Shown: in pieces, positions 26,069 through 33,547 of the stretch
Numbering within the stretch: the stretch's first letter is position 1
Layout of the letters: each line of letters opens with the position of its first letter
Made by a program: the position numbers and the translations under genes
DNA from: Streptomyces sp. RPA4-2
Lineage (GTDB): Bacteria; Actinomycetota; Actinomycetes; Streptomycetales; Streptomycetaceae
Reading direction: 5' to 3'
DNA length: 64,000 bases
Assembly (NCBI RefSeq): GCF_012273515.2
Contig: NZ_CP050975.2
Coordinates: 4,898,001-4,962,000, forward strand
Notes under the pieces: generated by a model
The model's database searches: none
Told to the model about the DNA's origin: nothing
The model's input: only the letters and a program-made list of their open reading frames with translations

Positions 26069-27334
26069 CTACGCCGGATACGCGTGTGTCTGGGCGGCTT
26101 TGACCGTCGCCCAGACCGGTGCGCCCGTGTGCAGGCCGAGTTCGGCCGCGGCGACGGTCGTCAGGTCGGCGGCCAGCGGGAGTTCACCGGTGAGGTCCAC
26201 GCGGATCTGGTCGCCGTGCGTCTCCAGACCCGCGACCTCGCCCTGCCACAGGTTGCGCGCGCTGGACCCGGTCGGCCGGTCGCGGTACAGGGTGACGGCG
26301 CCGGGCGGGAAGGCCACGAAGACGGGGCCGGCCAGCTCCTCGGTGGTGGTGATCGCCGGGCCCGCGTCCAGCCGTACGGTGTGGCCCTCGGCCCTGCCCC
26401 GATAGAGGTTGAGGCCGACCAGCTGGGCGATGTAGTCGGTGCGCGGGTGGCGGGCGATGTCCGAGGGGGTTCCCTCCTGGACCACCCGGCCGTGCTCGAC
26501 GACGACCAGCCGGTCGGCCAGCACCATCGCGTCGAGCGGGTCGTGGGTGACGAGCACGGCCACGGCCTCGAACTCGGCGAGATGGCGCCGGAGTCCGGCG
26601 CGCACGTCGAGTCGGGTACGGGCGTCGAGCGCGGCGAGCGGCTCGTCGAGCAGGAGCAGCCGGGGGCGGATGGCCAGCGCGCGGGCGAGGGCGACGCGCT
26701 GTGCCTGGCCGCCGGAGAGCCGGCGCGGTTTGGCGCCGGCGTGGTCGGCCAGGCCCATCCGGTCCAGCCAGGCGGCGGCCCGCGCCCGTGCCTCCGCCTT
26801 CGGCACGCCCTGGCAGCGCGGCCCGAACGCGACGTTGTCCAGGGCCGTCAGATGCGGGAAGAGCAGATAGTCCTGGAAGACGACGCCGACCGGACGGGAC
26901 TCCGGCGGCGTACGGTCCAGCCGGACGCCGTCCAGCCGGAGCCGGCCGCCGTGGGAGAGCGGGGTGAGACCGGCCAGGGCCCGGAGCGCGGTGGTCTTCC
27001 CGGCGCCGTTCGGCCCGAGGAGCGCGACCACGTCGCCGGGGGCGACGCTCAGCGTCACGTCCAGGTGGAAGGTGCCGCGGTCGACGACGAGCCGGGCGTC
27101 GAGGCCCTGCCCGGCTGCGGTGTCCCCGGCCGGGGCGGTGCCTTTGACCGGCGCCGGGCCGTGGTCCGGTACGGGTTTTTGGAGCGGCGCGGGTTCCCGG
27201 TCCGGTCCTGGACGCCCGGTCCGTGTCGGGCCGTTGCCGGAGGACTGCCCGTCGCCCGGAGCGCGGCCGCCCTCCGCGGCCGGCCCGTTCCCTGGCGCCG
27301 GGTTCTCCCCGGTCGCGGGGTTCACGCCCGTCAT
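26069..27334 (-). CDS. modC: Molybdate ABC transporter ATP-binding protein
   Basis: 421 residues. The first 80 residues are Pro/Gly-rich and disordered, longer than usual. The ATPase domain has Walker A LLGPNGAGKTT, Q-loop VVFQDYLLFPHLT, signature RRLSGGQAQRVALARA and Walker B RLLLLDEPLAALD. The C-terminal 100 residues form a Mop/TOBE-like domain typical of ModC. ATG overlaps the modB stop (ATGA). It energises molybdate or tungstate uptake with ModB and ModA. Confidence 0.93.
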   Translation of the reverse strand: MTGVNPATGENPAPGNGPAAEGGRAPGDGQSSGNGPTRTGRPGPDREPAPLQKPVPDHGPAPVKGTAPAGDTAAGQGLDARLVVDRGTFHLDVTLSVAPGDVVALLGPNGAGKTTALRALAGLTPLSHGGRLRLDGVRLDRTPPESRPVGVVFQDYLLFPHLTALDNVAFGPRCQGVPKAEARARAAAWLDRMGLADHAGAKPRRLSGGQAQRVALARALAIRPRLLLLDEPLAALDARTRLDVRAGLRRHLAEFEAVAVLVTHDPLDAMVLADRLVVVEHGRVVQEGTPSDIARHPRTDYIAQLVGLNLYRGRAEGHTVRLDAGPAITTTEELAGPVFVAFPPGAVTLYRDRPTGSSARNLWQGEVAGLETHGDQIRVDLTGELPLAADLTTVAAAELGLHTGAPVWATVKAAQTHAYPA

Positions 27335-28218
27335 GACACCCCCGTCATCCAGCGGTCCCGCAGTCCGGCGAGGACCGCGATCGACACGACGAGCAGCACC
27401 AGGCTCAGCGCGATCGCCGCGTCGGGGTCGCTCTGGAGGGCCAGGTAGACGGCGAGCGGCATGGTCTGCGTACGGCCGGGGAAGTTGCCCGCGAACGTGA
27501 TGGTCGCCCCGAACTCGCCGAGCGCGCGGGCCCAGGCGAGGACGGCGCCCGCCGCGATGCCCGGCGCGATCAGCGGCAGCGTGACCCGGCGGAACGCGGT
27601 GAACCGGGAGGCGCCGAGCGTCGCGGCCGCCTCCTCGTACCGCGGGTCGGCCGCCCGCAGCGTGCCCTCCACGCTGATGACCAGGAACGGCATCGCCACG
27701 AACGTCTCCGCGACCACCACCCCCGCCGTGGTGAACGGCAGCGTGATCCCGAACCAGGCGTCGAGCAACTGGCCGACGACACCGTTGCGCCCCAGCGCCA
27801 GGAGCAGCGCCACACCGCCCACGACGGGCGGCAGGACGAGCGGCAGGGTCACCAGCGCGCGGACGAAGCCCCGTCCGGGGAAGTCGGTGCGTGCGAGGAG
27901 CCAGGCCAGGGGCACGCCCAGGACCAGGCTCACGCCGGTGGCCGCGGTCGCGCAGACCAGGGAGAGCTGCAGGGCCTGCCACACCTCGGTGCTCGTCAGC
28001 AGGTCCGGCAGGCCGCGCCAGGGAGCCCGTACGAGCAGGGCGAGCAGCGGCAGCAGCAGAAACGCCAGACCGACGAGGGCCGGCAGCAGCAGCGGCAGCG
28101 GCACCCCGCCGCGGACACCCCGCCGGACACGCGACCGGGCACGCGGCCGCCGAGGTCCGTCGTCGGGAGCGTCGCCCCGCGAGAGAACCTCGGCGTCCGC
28201 CTGGCCCGGCTCGGTCAC
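27331..28218 (-). CDS. modB: Molybdate ABC transporter permease
   Basis: 295 residues, GTG start overlapping the modA stop (GTGA). A polar N-terminus of about 38 residues, then five to six membrane helices. The inner-membrane EAA motif is visible in EEAAATLGASRFTAFRRVT followed by LPLIAPGI. Standard ModB length and sequence (WLLARTDFPGRGFVRALVTL, GEFGATITFAGNFPGRTQT). Forms the membrane channel of ModABC. Confidence 0.94.
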   Translation of the reverse strand: MTEPGQADAEVLSRGDAPDDGPRRPRARSRVRRGVRGGVPLPLLLPALVGLAFLLLPLLALLVRAPWRGLPDLLTSTEVWQALQLSLVCATAATGVSLVLGVPLAWLLARTDFPGRGFVRALVTLPLVLPPVVGGVALLLALGRNGVVGQLLDAWFGITLPFTTAGVVVAETFVAMPFLVISVEGTLRAADPRYEEAAATLGASRFTAFRRVTLPLIAPGIAAGAVLAWARALGEFGATITFAGNFPGRTQTMPLAVYLALQSDPDAAIALSLVLLVVSIAVLAGLRDRWMTGVS

Positions 28219-29060
28219 GGCTGGAGGAACCCGGCCGCGGTCAGTACCTTCTGGCCCTCGGGGGACTGCACGAGCGCGATGAACTCCTTGGCCGCGGCCG
28301 CGTTGGGCGCGTCCTTGAGGAGGACGATCGGGTAGTCGTTGATGGCCTTGGCCGACTCGGGGAACTCCACGCCCTCCACCTTGTCACCCGCGGCGTTCAC
28401 ATCGGTCTTGTAGACGACCGCGGCATCGGCCTCCTTCAGCTCCACCTTCGTCAGGGCGCTCTTGACGTCCTGCTCGTAGGAGACCGGGGTGAGCTTGAGG
28501 CTGCTGGCGTCCAGCGCCTTCTGCGCGGCGGCGCCGCACGGCACCGTCTTGTCGCACAGCACCACCTTCAGGCCGGACTTGGTGAGGTCCTTGAGGGAGG
28601 CGACCTTGTCCGGGTTGCCGGGCAGCGTCGCGATCTCCAGCTGGTTGCGCACGAAGACGGCCGGAGTGCCGACCGCGTCGCTCTTGTCCGTCACGATGGC
28701 CATCGTCTTCGGACTCGCGGCGGCGAACACATCGGCCGGGGCGCCTCCGGTGATGCCGGCGGCGAGCGTGTCGCTGCCGCCGAAGTTGAAGGTCACCTTC
28801 GTACCCGGGTGGGCCTGCTCGAAGTCCTTGCCCAGGGTCGTGAAGCTCTCCTTGAGGGAGGCGGCGGCGAACACCGTCACCGTGCCCGACAGCTTGTCGG
28901 ACTTCGCGGAGGAACCGGACTTCGTCGGGCCGTCGGACTTCGTGGAGCTGTCGGAGTCGGAGGAGCAGGCGCTCAGGGCCAGCAGCGCGGCGGCGCCGAC
29001 ACCGGCCACCTGCAGCATCCGGCCGGTGCGGCGGGTCCGGCTCGCGGATCGGGTCATCAC
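28215..29060 (-). CDS. modA: Molybdate-binding lipoprotein
   Basis: 281 residues. Lipoprotein signal ending LLALSAC, a Ser/Asp/Lys linker, then the ModA fold: VTVFAAASLKESFTTLGKDF, VTFNFGGSDTLA, GAPADVFAAASPKTM, AVVYKTDVNAAGD. The Ser/Ala-rich first loop and the central Tyr segment bind the oxyanion. GTG at 29060 has GAGGGA 8 bases upstream; ATG at 29057 is the alternative. First gene of modABC, with an operator candidate about 50 bases upstream. Confidence 0.94.
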   Translation of the reverse strand: MMTRSASRTRRTGRMLQVAGVGAAALLALSACSSDSDSSTKSDGPTKSGSSAKSDKLSGTVTVFAAASLKESFTTLGKDFEQAHPGTKVTFNFGGSDTLAAGITGGAPADVFAAASPKTMAIVTDKSDAVGTPAVFVRNQLEIATLPGNPDKVASLKDLTKSGLKVVLCDKTVPCGAAAQKALDASSLKLTPVSYEQDVKSALTKVELKEADAAVVYKTDVNAAGDKVEGVEFPESAKAINDYPIVLLKDAPNAAAAKEFIALVQSPEGQKVLTAAGFLQP

Positions 29061-29108
29061 GGGTGTACTCCCTCGGAGGCCTCAGGCATGCTTACGCCGA
29101 TCATACTT

Positions 29109-29120
29109 TCGCAGATGCGA
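29109..29120. promoter_or_regulatory. Molybdate-regulon operator candidate (modA side)
   Basis: Inverted repeat TCGCA-GA-TGCGA, 49-60 bases before the modA start. Read on the minus strand its core is GCATCTGC, identical to the core of the palindrome upstream of the Mop-type regulator at 32507-32520. A weaker copy (TCGCATCGCATGA) lies at 29136-29148. Confidence 0.6.
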
Positions 29121-29231
29121 GCCATAAGTCTCCTGTCGCATCGCATGAGCCGCACGATCAAGGACCGGGTGTCCGCATGTGCGTTTGTACGGGACGGTGC
29201 TCTGGGTACGTTTTCCGGGAGGTGGTGCCCA

Positions 29232-29717
29232 GTGAGCCGGTCCCTGACACATCCGCCCGCGTACTCGCCGGCGTCGGTCTCCCTGACCGGGGACCTCGCC
29301 CGCCCGGCCCGGCTCACCGTGCCCGATCTGCTGGCGTGGCCCCAGCACCGGGCCCGGGTCAGCTTCGAGTGCGCCACCAGCGGCGTGCAGCACCACCGCT
29401 TCGAGGGCCCGCTGCTGCACGACGTGCTGCGTGACGCCGGTCCCGGGTTCGACCCCGCCCGCCGCAAGGACCGCCTGCGCTTCCTCATCGCCGTGGGCGG
29501 CGCGGACGGCCACCACGCGCTGCTCACCTGGGCCGAGATCGACCCCGACTTCGCCGATGCCCCGGTCCTCCTCGCGGTCGGGATCGACGGCGACCCGCTG
29601 GACCGGGCGGGCCCCCAGCTCGTGCTGCCCCAGGACCGCTGCGGTGCGCGGCACATCAGCGGCATCGACACCATCCACGTGGACGGCCGCTACGGTCCCT
29701 CCCGTCCATGGACGTGA
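29232..29717 (+). CDS. Small molybdopterin-binding oxidoreductase (sulfite oxidase fold)
   Basis: 161 residues from a GTG at 29232. It is a compact oxidoreductase molybdopterin-binding domain: LTVPDLLAWPQHRARVSFEC with the Mo-ligating Cys, RRKDRLRFLIAVGGADGHHA, VLLAVGIDGDPLD, and a C-terminus GARHISGIDTIHVDG. No signal peptide. It is divergent from modABC and shares its promoter region, so molybdate supply and a Mo enzyme are plausibly co-regulated. Substrate unknown. The start is chosen because upstream codons have no family similarity. Confidence 0.85.
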   Translation: MSRSLTHPPAYSPASVSLTGDLARPARLTVPDLLAWPQHRARVSFECATSGVQHHRFEGPLLHDVLRDAGPGFDPARRKDRLRFLIAVGGADGHHALLTWAEIDPDFADAPVLLAVGIDGDPLDRAGPQLVLPQDRCGARHISGIDTIHVDGRYGPSRPWT

Positions 29718-29749
29718 GGCGAACCCGTCTGCGACCCTGACCCGCCGGC

Positions 29750-29798
29750 GGTCGGCGGTCGGCGGTCGGCGGTCGGCGGTCGGCGGTCGGCAGTCGAC
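29750..29798 (+). repeat. Heptanucleotide tandem repeat
   Basis: Six perfect copies of GGTCGGC (29750-29791) and one degenerate copy AGTCGAC (29792-29798) in the gap before the LysR gene, ending 26 bases before its ATG. A 7-base period cannot be neutral to a reading frame and suggests slippage-prone promoter DNA. Confidence 0.9.
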
Positions 29799-29824
29799 GG
29801 GTCGCCGTTCGCGGGAGGTCGCGC

Positions 29825-30760
29825 ATGCTGCTGCGTCAGCTGGAGTACCTGGTCGCGCTGGCCAGGGAGCGGCACTTCGCCCGCGCGGCGGCGGCCTGCT
29901 TCGTCTCGCAGCCCTCGCTGTCCGCCGCGATCCGCCGCCTCGAACACGAACTGGGCGTGCCGATCGTGCGCCGGGGACGGCGGTACGAGGGGCTGACCCC
30001 GGAGGGCGAGGTGGTGCTGGCCTGGGCGCACCGCATCCTCGCCGAACGCGACGCCCTGCACCAGGAACTGTCGGCGCTGCGCGGCGGCCTGACCGGGACC
30101 CTGCGTCTGGGCATCGTGCCCACCGCCCTGCCGGCCGCCTCGCTCCTGACCACCCCGTTCTGCGAACGCCACCCTGGCGCCCGGGTCAGCCTCGAGTCCC
30201 TGTCGTCCGCGGACATCACCCACGGGCTCGCCGAGTTCGAGCTGGACGCGGCGATGACGTATCTCGACGACGACGGGCTGCGGCACGTACGGCGCTTCCC
30301 GCTGTACGAGGAGCGGTACGTGCTGCTGACGCCGGTGGACGGCCCGCTGGCCACGGCGTCGACGGCCCGCTGGTCACGGGCGGCGGACCTGCCGCTGTGC
30401 CTGCTCAATCCCCGGATGCGCAACCGGCGCATCATCGACGAGTGCTTCGCCGCCGACGGTGCGACGGCCGTGCCCACGATCGAGTCCGACAGCGTCGCCG
30501 GGCTGTACGCGCAGCTGCCGAACGGCCGCTGGTCCAGCGTGATCTCCCATGCGTGGCTCCACATGTTCGGCGTACCGGAGGGCATGCGGGTGGTGCCGCT
30601 CGAAGGGCCCGCGCACGGACCGCGGGTGGGGCTCGTGGTGGCGCGGGACGACCCTCCGTCCGTGCTGGCGGAGGCCCTGCTGAAGGTGGCGCGCGAGGCG
30701 GGCGTGCGGGACGCGCTGGACGCCCTGCTGACCAGCTACCTGGGCGGCGGCCGGAGTTGA
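29825..30760 (+). CDS. LysR family transcriptional regulator
   Basis: 311 residues. N-terminal LysR helix-turn-helix (MLLRQLEYLVALARERHFAR, then SQPSLSAAIRRLEHELGVPI), and a periplasmic-binding-like effector domain from about residue 90 (GTLRLGIVPTALPAA, LDAAMTYLDDDGL). It lies directly upstream of formate dehydrogenase in the same orientation. A 17-base palindrome with a T-N11-A core overlaps its stop codon and precedes that gene, so it is likely the activator of fdh. Confidence 0.93.
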   Translation: MLLRQLEYLVALARERHFARAAAACFVSQPSLSAAIRRLEHELGVPIVRRGRRYEGLTPEGEVVLAWAHRILAERDALHQELSALRGGLTGTLRLGIVPTALPAASLLTTPFCERHPGARVSLESLSSADITHGLAEFELDAAMTYLDDDGLRHVRRFPLYEERYVLLTPVDGPLATASTARWSRAADLPLCLLNPRMRNRRIIDECFAADGATAVPTIESDSVAGLYAQLPNGRWSSVISHAWLHMFGVPEGMRVVPLEGPAHGPRVGLVVARDDPPSVLAEALLKVAREAGVRDALDALLTSYLGGGRS

Positions 30761-30775
30761 TAGCCGTCGGCTATC
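30759..30775. promoter_or_regulatory. LysR-type operator upstream of formate dehydrogenase
   Basis: Perfect 7-3-7 inverted repeat GATAGCC-GTC-GGCTATC, containing the T-N11-A signature of LysR boxes. A further ATAG half-site follows at 30781-30784. It is about 90 bases before the dehydrogenase start. Confidence 0.7.
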
Positions 30776-30866
30776 TCCGCATAGCGACGTTCGCTTTGAC
30801 CTGCGGAATCGACCCCGAGGATGGTGAAGGGAACCTTCCGTAACCGGAGTTGAGGAGAGCCGCGCC

Positions 30867-32051
30867 ATGGCCAAGGTGCTCTGTGTGCTGTACGACGACC
30901 CGACCGACGGATACCCGACGACGTACGCCCGCGACGACCTGCCCGCCATCGACCACTATCCCGGCGGGCAGACCACACCCACCCCCAAGGCGACCGACTT
31001 CACCCCCGGCCATCTGCTCGGCAGCGTGACGGGCGAACTGGGCCTGCGGCGCTTCCTGGAGGAACGCGGACACACCCTGGTCGTCACCTCCGACAAGGAC
31101 GGCGACGGTTCGGTCTTCGACCGTGAACTTCCCGACGCGGACGTGGTGATCTCGCAGCCGTTCTGGCCGGCGTACCTGACCCCCGAGCGGATCGCCGCCG
31201 CGAAGAACCTGAAGCTGGCGGTCACGGCGGGCATCGGCTCCGACCACGTCGACCTCGACGCGGCCATCGAGCACGGCGTCACCGTGGCCGAGGTGACGTA
31301 CTGCAACAGCATCAGCGTCGCCGAGCACGTGGTGATGATGACGCTCTCCCTCGTCCGCAACTACCTGCCCTCGCACCAGGTCGTCCTGGACGGCGGCTGG
31401 AACATCGCGGACTGCGTGGCCCGTTCGTACGACCTGGAGGGCATGCACGTCGGTACGGTCGCCGCCGGGCGCATCGGGCTCGCGGTACTGCGCCGCCTGG
31501 CGCCCTTCGACGTGAAACTGCACTACACCGACCGGCACCGGCTGCCGGAGGCGGTCGAGCGGGAACTCGGACTGACCTTCCACCCGACCACCGCGGACAT
31601 GGTGCCGCACTGCGACGTCGTCACCGTCAACGCGCCCCTGCACCCGGAGACGGAGGGGCTGTTCGGGGACGAGCTGCTCGCCACGATGAAGCGCGGCGCG
31701 TATCTGATCAACACGGCGCGGGCCCTGATCGTGGACCGGGACGCCGTGGAACGGGCCCTGCGCAGCGGTCAGTTGGCCGGATACGCGGGTGACGTCTGGT
31801 ATCCGCAGCCCGCGCCGCCCGATCACCCCTGGCGCACCATGCCGCACCACGGCATGACCCCGCACATCTCCGGCTCCTCGCTCTCCGCGCAGGCCCGCTA
31901 CGCGGCGGGCACCCGCGAGATCCTGGAATCGTGGCTGGAGGGCACACCGATCCGGGACGAGTACCTGATCGTCGACGGCGGCGGGCTCGCGGGCACGGGG
32001 GCGCACTCCTATTCGACGGCGACGGCGACGGCCCCGACGACCACGTCCTGA
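30867..32051 (+). CDS. fdh: NAD-dependent formate dehydrogenase
   Basis: 394 residues, the usual length for metal-free, D-2-hydroxyacid-dehydrogenase-type formate dehydrogenases. Diagnostic blocks: N-terminal KVLCVLYDDP, catalytic loop QPFWPAYLT, LAVTAGIGSDHVDLDAA, the Rossmann motif VGTVAAGRIGLAVLRRL, NTARALIVDRDAV with the active Arg, DVWYPQPAPPDHPWR with the active Gln, and MTPHISGSSLSAQARY with the catalytic His. Oxidises formate to CO2 and makes NADH in the cytoplasm. Probably controlled by the preceding LysR protein. Confidence 0.96.
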   Translation: MAKVLCVLYDDPTDGYPTTYARDDLPAIDHYPGGQTTPTPKATDFTPGHLLGSVTGELGLRRFLEERGHTLVVTSDKDGDGSVFDRELPDADVVISQPFWPAYLTPERIAAAKNLKLAVTAGIGSDHVDLDAAIEHGVTVAEVTYCNSISVAEHVVMMTLSLVRNYLPSHQVVLDGGWNIADCVARSYDLEGMHVGTVAAGRIGLAVLRRLAPFDVKLHYTDRHRLPEAVERELGLTFHPTTADMVPHCDVVTVNAPLHPETEGLFGDELLATMKRGAYLINTARALIVDRDAVERALRSGQLAGYAGDVWYPQPAPPDHPWRTMPHHGMTPHISGSSLSAQARYAAGTREILESWLEGTPIRDEYLIVDGGGLAGTGAHSYSTATATAPTTTS

Positions 32052-32089
32052 GAACGCGGGGCCACCGCCCCCCCCGACGTCCCCTGTCT

Positions 32090-32482
32090 CTACGTGCGGT
32101 CGATGTGCACGTTGGTGGACTTCACACGGGCGGTGGCCTCCATGCCGACCTCCAGGCCGAGTTCCTCGACGGCCTCCCGGGTCAGCAGGGAGACCAGCCG
32201 GTGCGGGCCTGCCTGGATCTCCACCTGGGCCGCCACGTCACCGAGCTTGACGGCGGTGACGATGCCGGGGAACGCGTTGCGCACCGAGGTGTAGGAGGTC
32301 TCGTCCTCCTCGCCGGTCTTCGCCAGATCGACGGAGAAGGCCGCGAGATCGCGTCCGTCGATGACACGCCGCCCGCCCTCGTCGCGTCGCGTGGTGATGC
32401 GCCCGGCGTCCGCCCACCGCCGCGCGGTGTCCGGGCTCACGCCGAGCAGCCGGGCGGCCTGGCCGATGGTGTAGGACTGCAT
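32090..32482 (-). CDS. Molybdate-responsive regulator: HTH plus Mop/TOBE domain
   Basis: 130 residues from the ATG at 32482. The N-terminus is an excisionase/MerR-like DNA-binding domain (YTIGQAARLLGVSPDTARRW). The C-terminal half is a Mop/TOBE domain (SVRNAFPGIVTAVKLGDVAA to ARVKSTNVHIDRT), which binds molybdate in ModE. It is thus a compact ModE analogue. A palindrome sharing its GCATCTGC core with one upstream of modA lies just before its start. Earlier in-frame ATGs (32494, 32554) would place the start within that palindrome region. Confidence 0.88.
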   Translation of the reverse strand: MQSYTIGQAARLLGVSPDTARRWADAGRITTRRDEGGRRVIDGRDLAAFSVDLAKTGEEDETSYTSVRNAFPGIVTAVKLGDVAAQVEIQAGPHRLVSLLTREAVEELGLEVGMEATARVKSTNVHIDRT

Positions 32483-32506
32483 GCGCGCCAACATAGGCAC
32501 GCGATC

Positions 32507-32520
32507 CTTGCATCTGCAAG
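32507..32520. promoter_or_regulatory. Molybdate-regulon operator candidate (regulator side)
   Basis: Inverted repeat CTTGCA-TC-TGCAAG, 25-38 bases upstream of the Mop-type regulator. Core GCATCTGC matches the modA site, with symmetric differences in the flanks. Suggests autoregulation and control of modABC. Confidence 0.62.
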
Positions 32521-32623
32521 CAAGGCCGGCCGTACGTCGGTACAGGTCGCGCACGTCGCGCCCCGGGCGCCGTCGACCGGGCCGAGCGGGGCGGACCTTC
32601 CCAGGTCGCCGGGGCGGTCGGTC

Positions 32624-33160
32624 TCAGGGGCGGTCGTCCGTCAGCTCGCCGGCGTTCAGTGGCAGGCGCAGGCTGACGCGGCGTCGCACCGCGGCCAGTT
32701 CACGGTGCAGGGGGGAGCGGGGTACGGCCAGCACCGGACAGGCGGCGTGCGCGAGGCAGTAGCGCGCCACCGAGGGGAACAGCGCGCGGCGCACCCTGCC
32801 GCGGCGCCCGGCGCCGATCACCAGGAGGTCACCGGCGCGGTCGGCGGCCCGCACCAGGGCGCGGCCCGGCCGGTCCCACACGGCCACCACCCGCAGGGGG
32901 ACTCCCGGCCCGGCGAGGCCGAAGGCCGAGTCGAGGGCCGTGCGCAGCCGTTCGTCCGCCAGCTGCCGGAACTCGGCCATGGGCGGCGTGAGCATCGAGC
33001 TCGGGTGGGCGAGCGCCCCCCGCGGCGGTTCCCAGGCGCCCACGGCCACCAGGCCGACGCCCCGCCGGTGGGCCTCGAACGCGCCCCGGTGCAGGGCCGC
33101 GAGGCTGCCCAGCGAGCCGCTGACCCCGACCACGACGCGTCGCCGCTCCGCCTCGCTCAT
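32624..33160 (-). CDS. Universal stress protein
   Basis: 178 residues, one UspA domain: RRRVVVGVSGSLGSLAALHR at the front, LVAVGAWEPP as strand 2, and a C-terminal LLVIGAGRRGRVRRALFPS then VARYCLAHAACPVLAVP. The glycine loop GAGRRGRVRR resembles the ATP-binding G2xG9xG(S/T) motif of Usp proteins. Stress or dormancy role by family. It is preceded by 300 bases without a clear gene (33161-33460). Confidence 0.88.
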   Translation of the reverse strand: MSEAERRRVVVGVSGSLGSLAALHRGAFEAHRRGVGLVAVGAWEPPRGALAHPSSMLTPPMAEFRQLADERLRTALDSAFGLAGPGVPLRVVAVWDRPGRALVRAADRAGDLLVIGAGRRGRVRRALFPSVARYCLAHAACPVLAVPRSPLHRELAAVRRRVSLRLPLNAGELTDDRP

Positions 33161-33460
33161 CGCTGGCCCACCCCTCGGCGTACGTCCACTCGGGCATCCG
33201 GGTCCCATGGAACGCGCCAGGAGGACGGCGGGGCCACGGTGTTGGCCCTCACCTAACGCGGAGACGACAGTTCCTGACACTCGCGACACGGTTCTGAAGT
33301 GGGTGCGGGCGCGGCGTTGGGGGCGAGGGCGCGCGGCGTGTGAGGCGTGCGCGAGGGGCGCGCATTTGTCCGCGCAACCACCCGTATGTCGCGAAACGGC
33401 AACAGGGCCTTCCGTGGCCTTGCCGTTGTTGAAGCCTTGGGCGGGTAACGAGGGAGAAGT

Positions 33461-33547
33461 ATGAATATCTTGTTCGCTGTCGTGCTGATCATCGTGTGCG
33501 GGCTGGGCCACCGCCGCGCCGCGGGGAAGAAGCGGCATGCCGACTGA
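33461..33547 (+). CDS. 28-residue membrane peptide coupled to a glycosyltransferase
   Basis: ATG at 33461 with AGGGAGA upstream. The peptide MNILFAVVLIIVCGLGH is one hydrophobic helix followed by a basic tail (residues 18-28). The next gene starts inside it (ATG 33537), an 11-base overlap typical of translational coupling. The good ribosome-binding site and overlap argue that it is a real small gene, either a leader or a small subunit of the glycosyltransferase. Confidence 0.65.
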   Translation: MNILFAVVLIIVCGLGHRRAAGKKRHAD

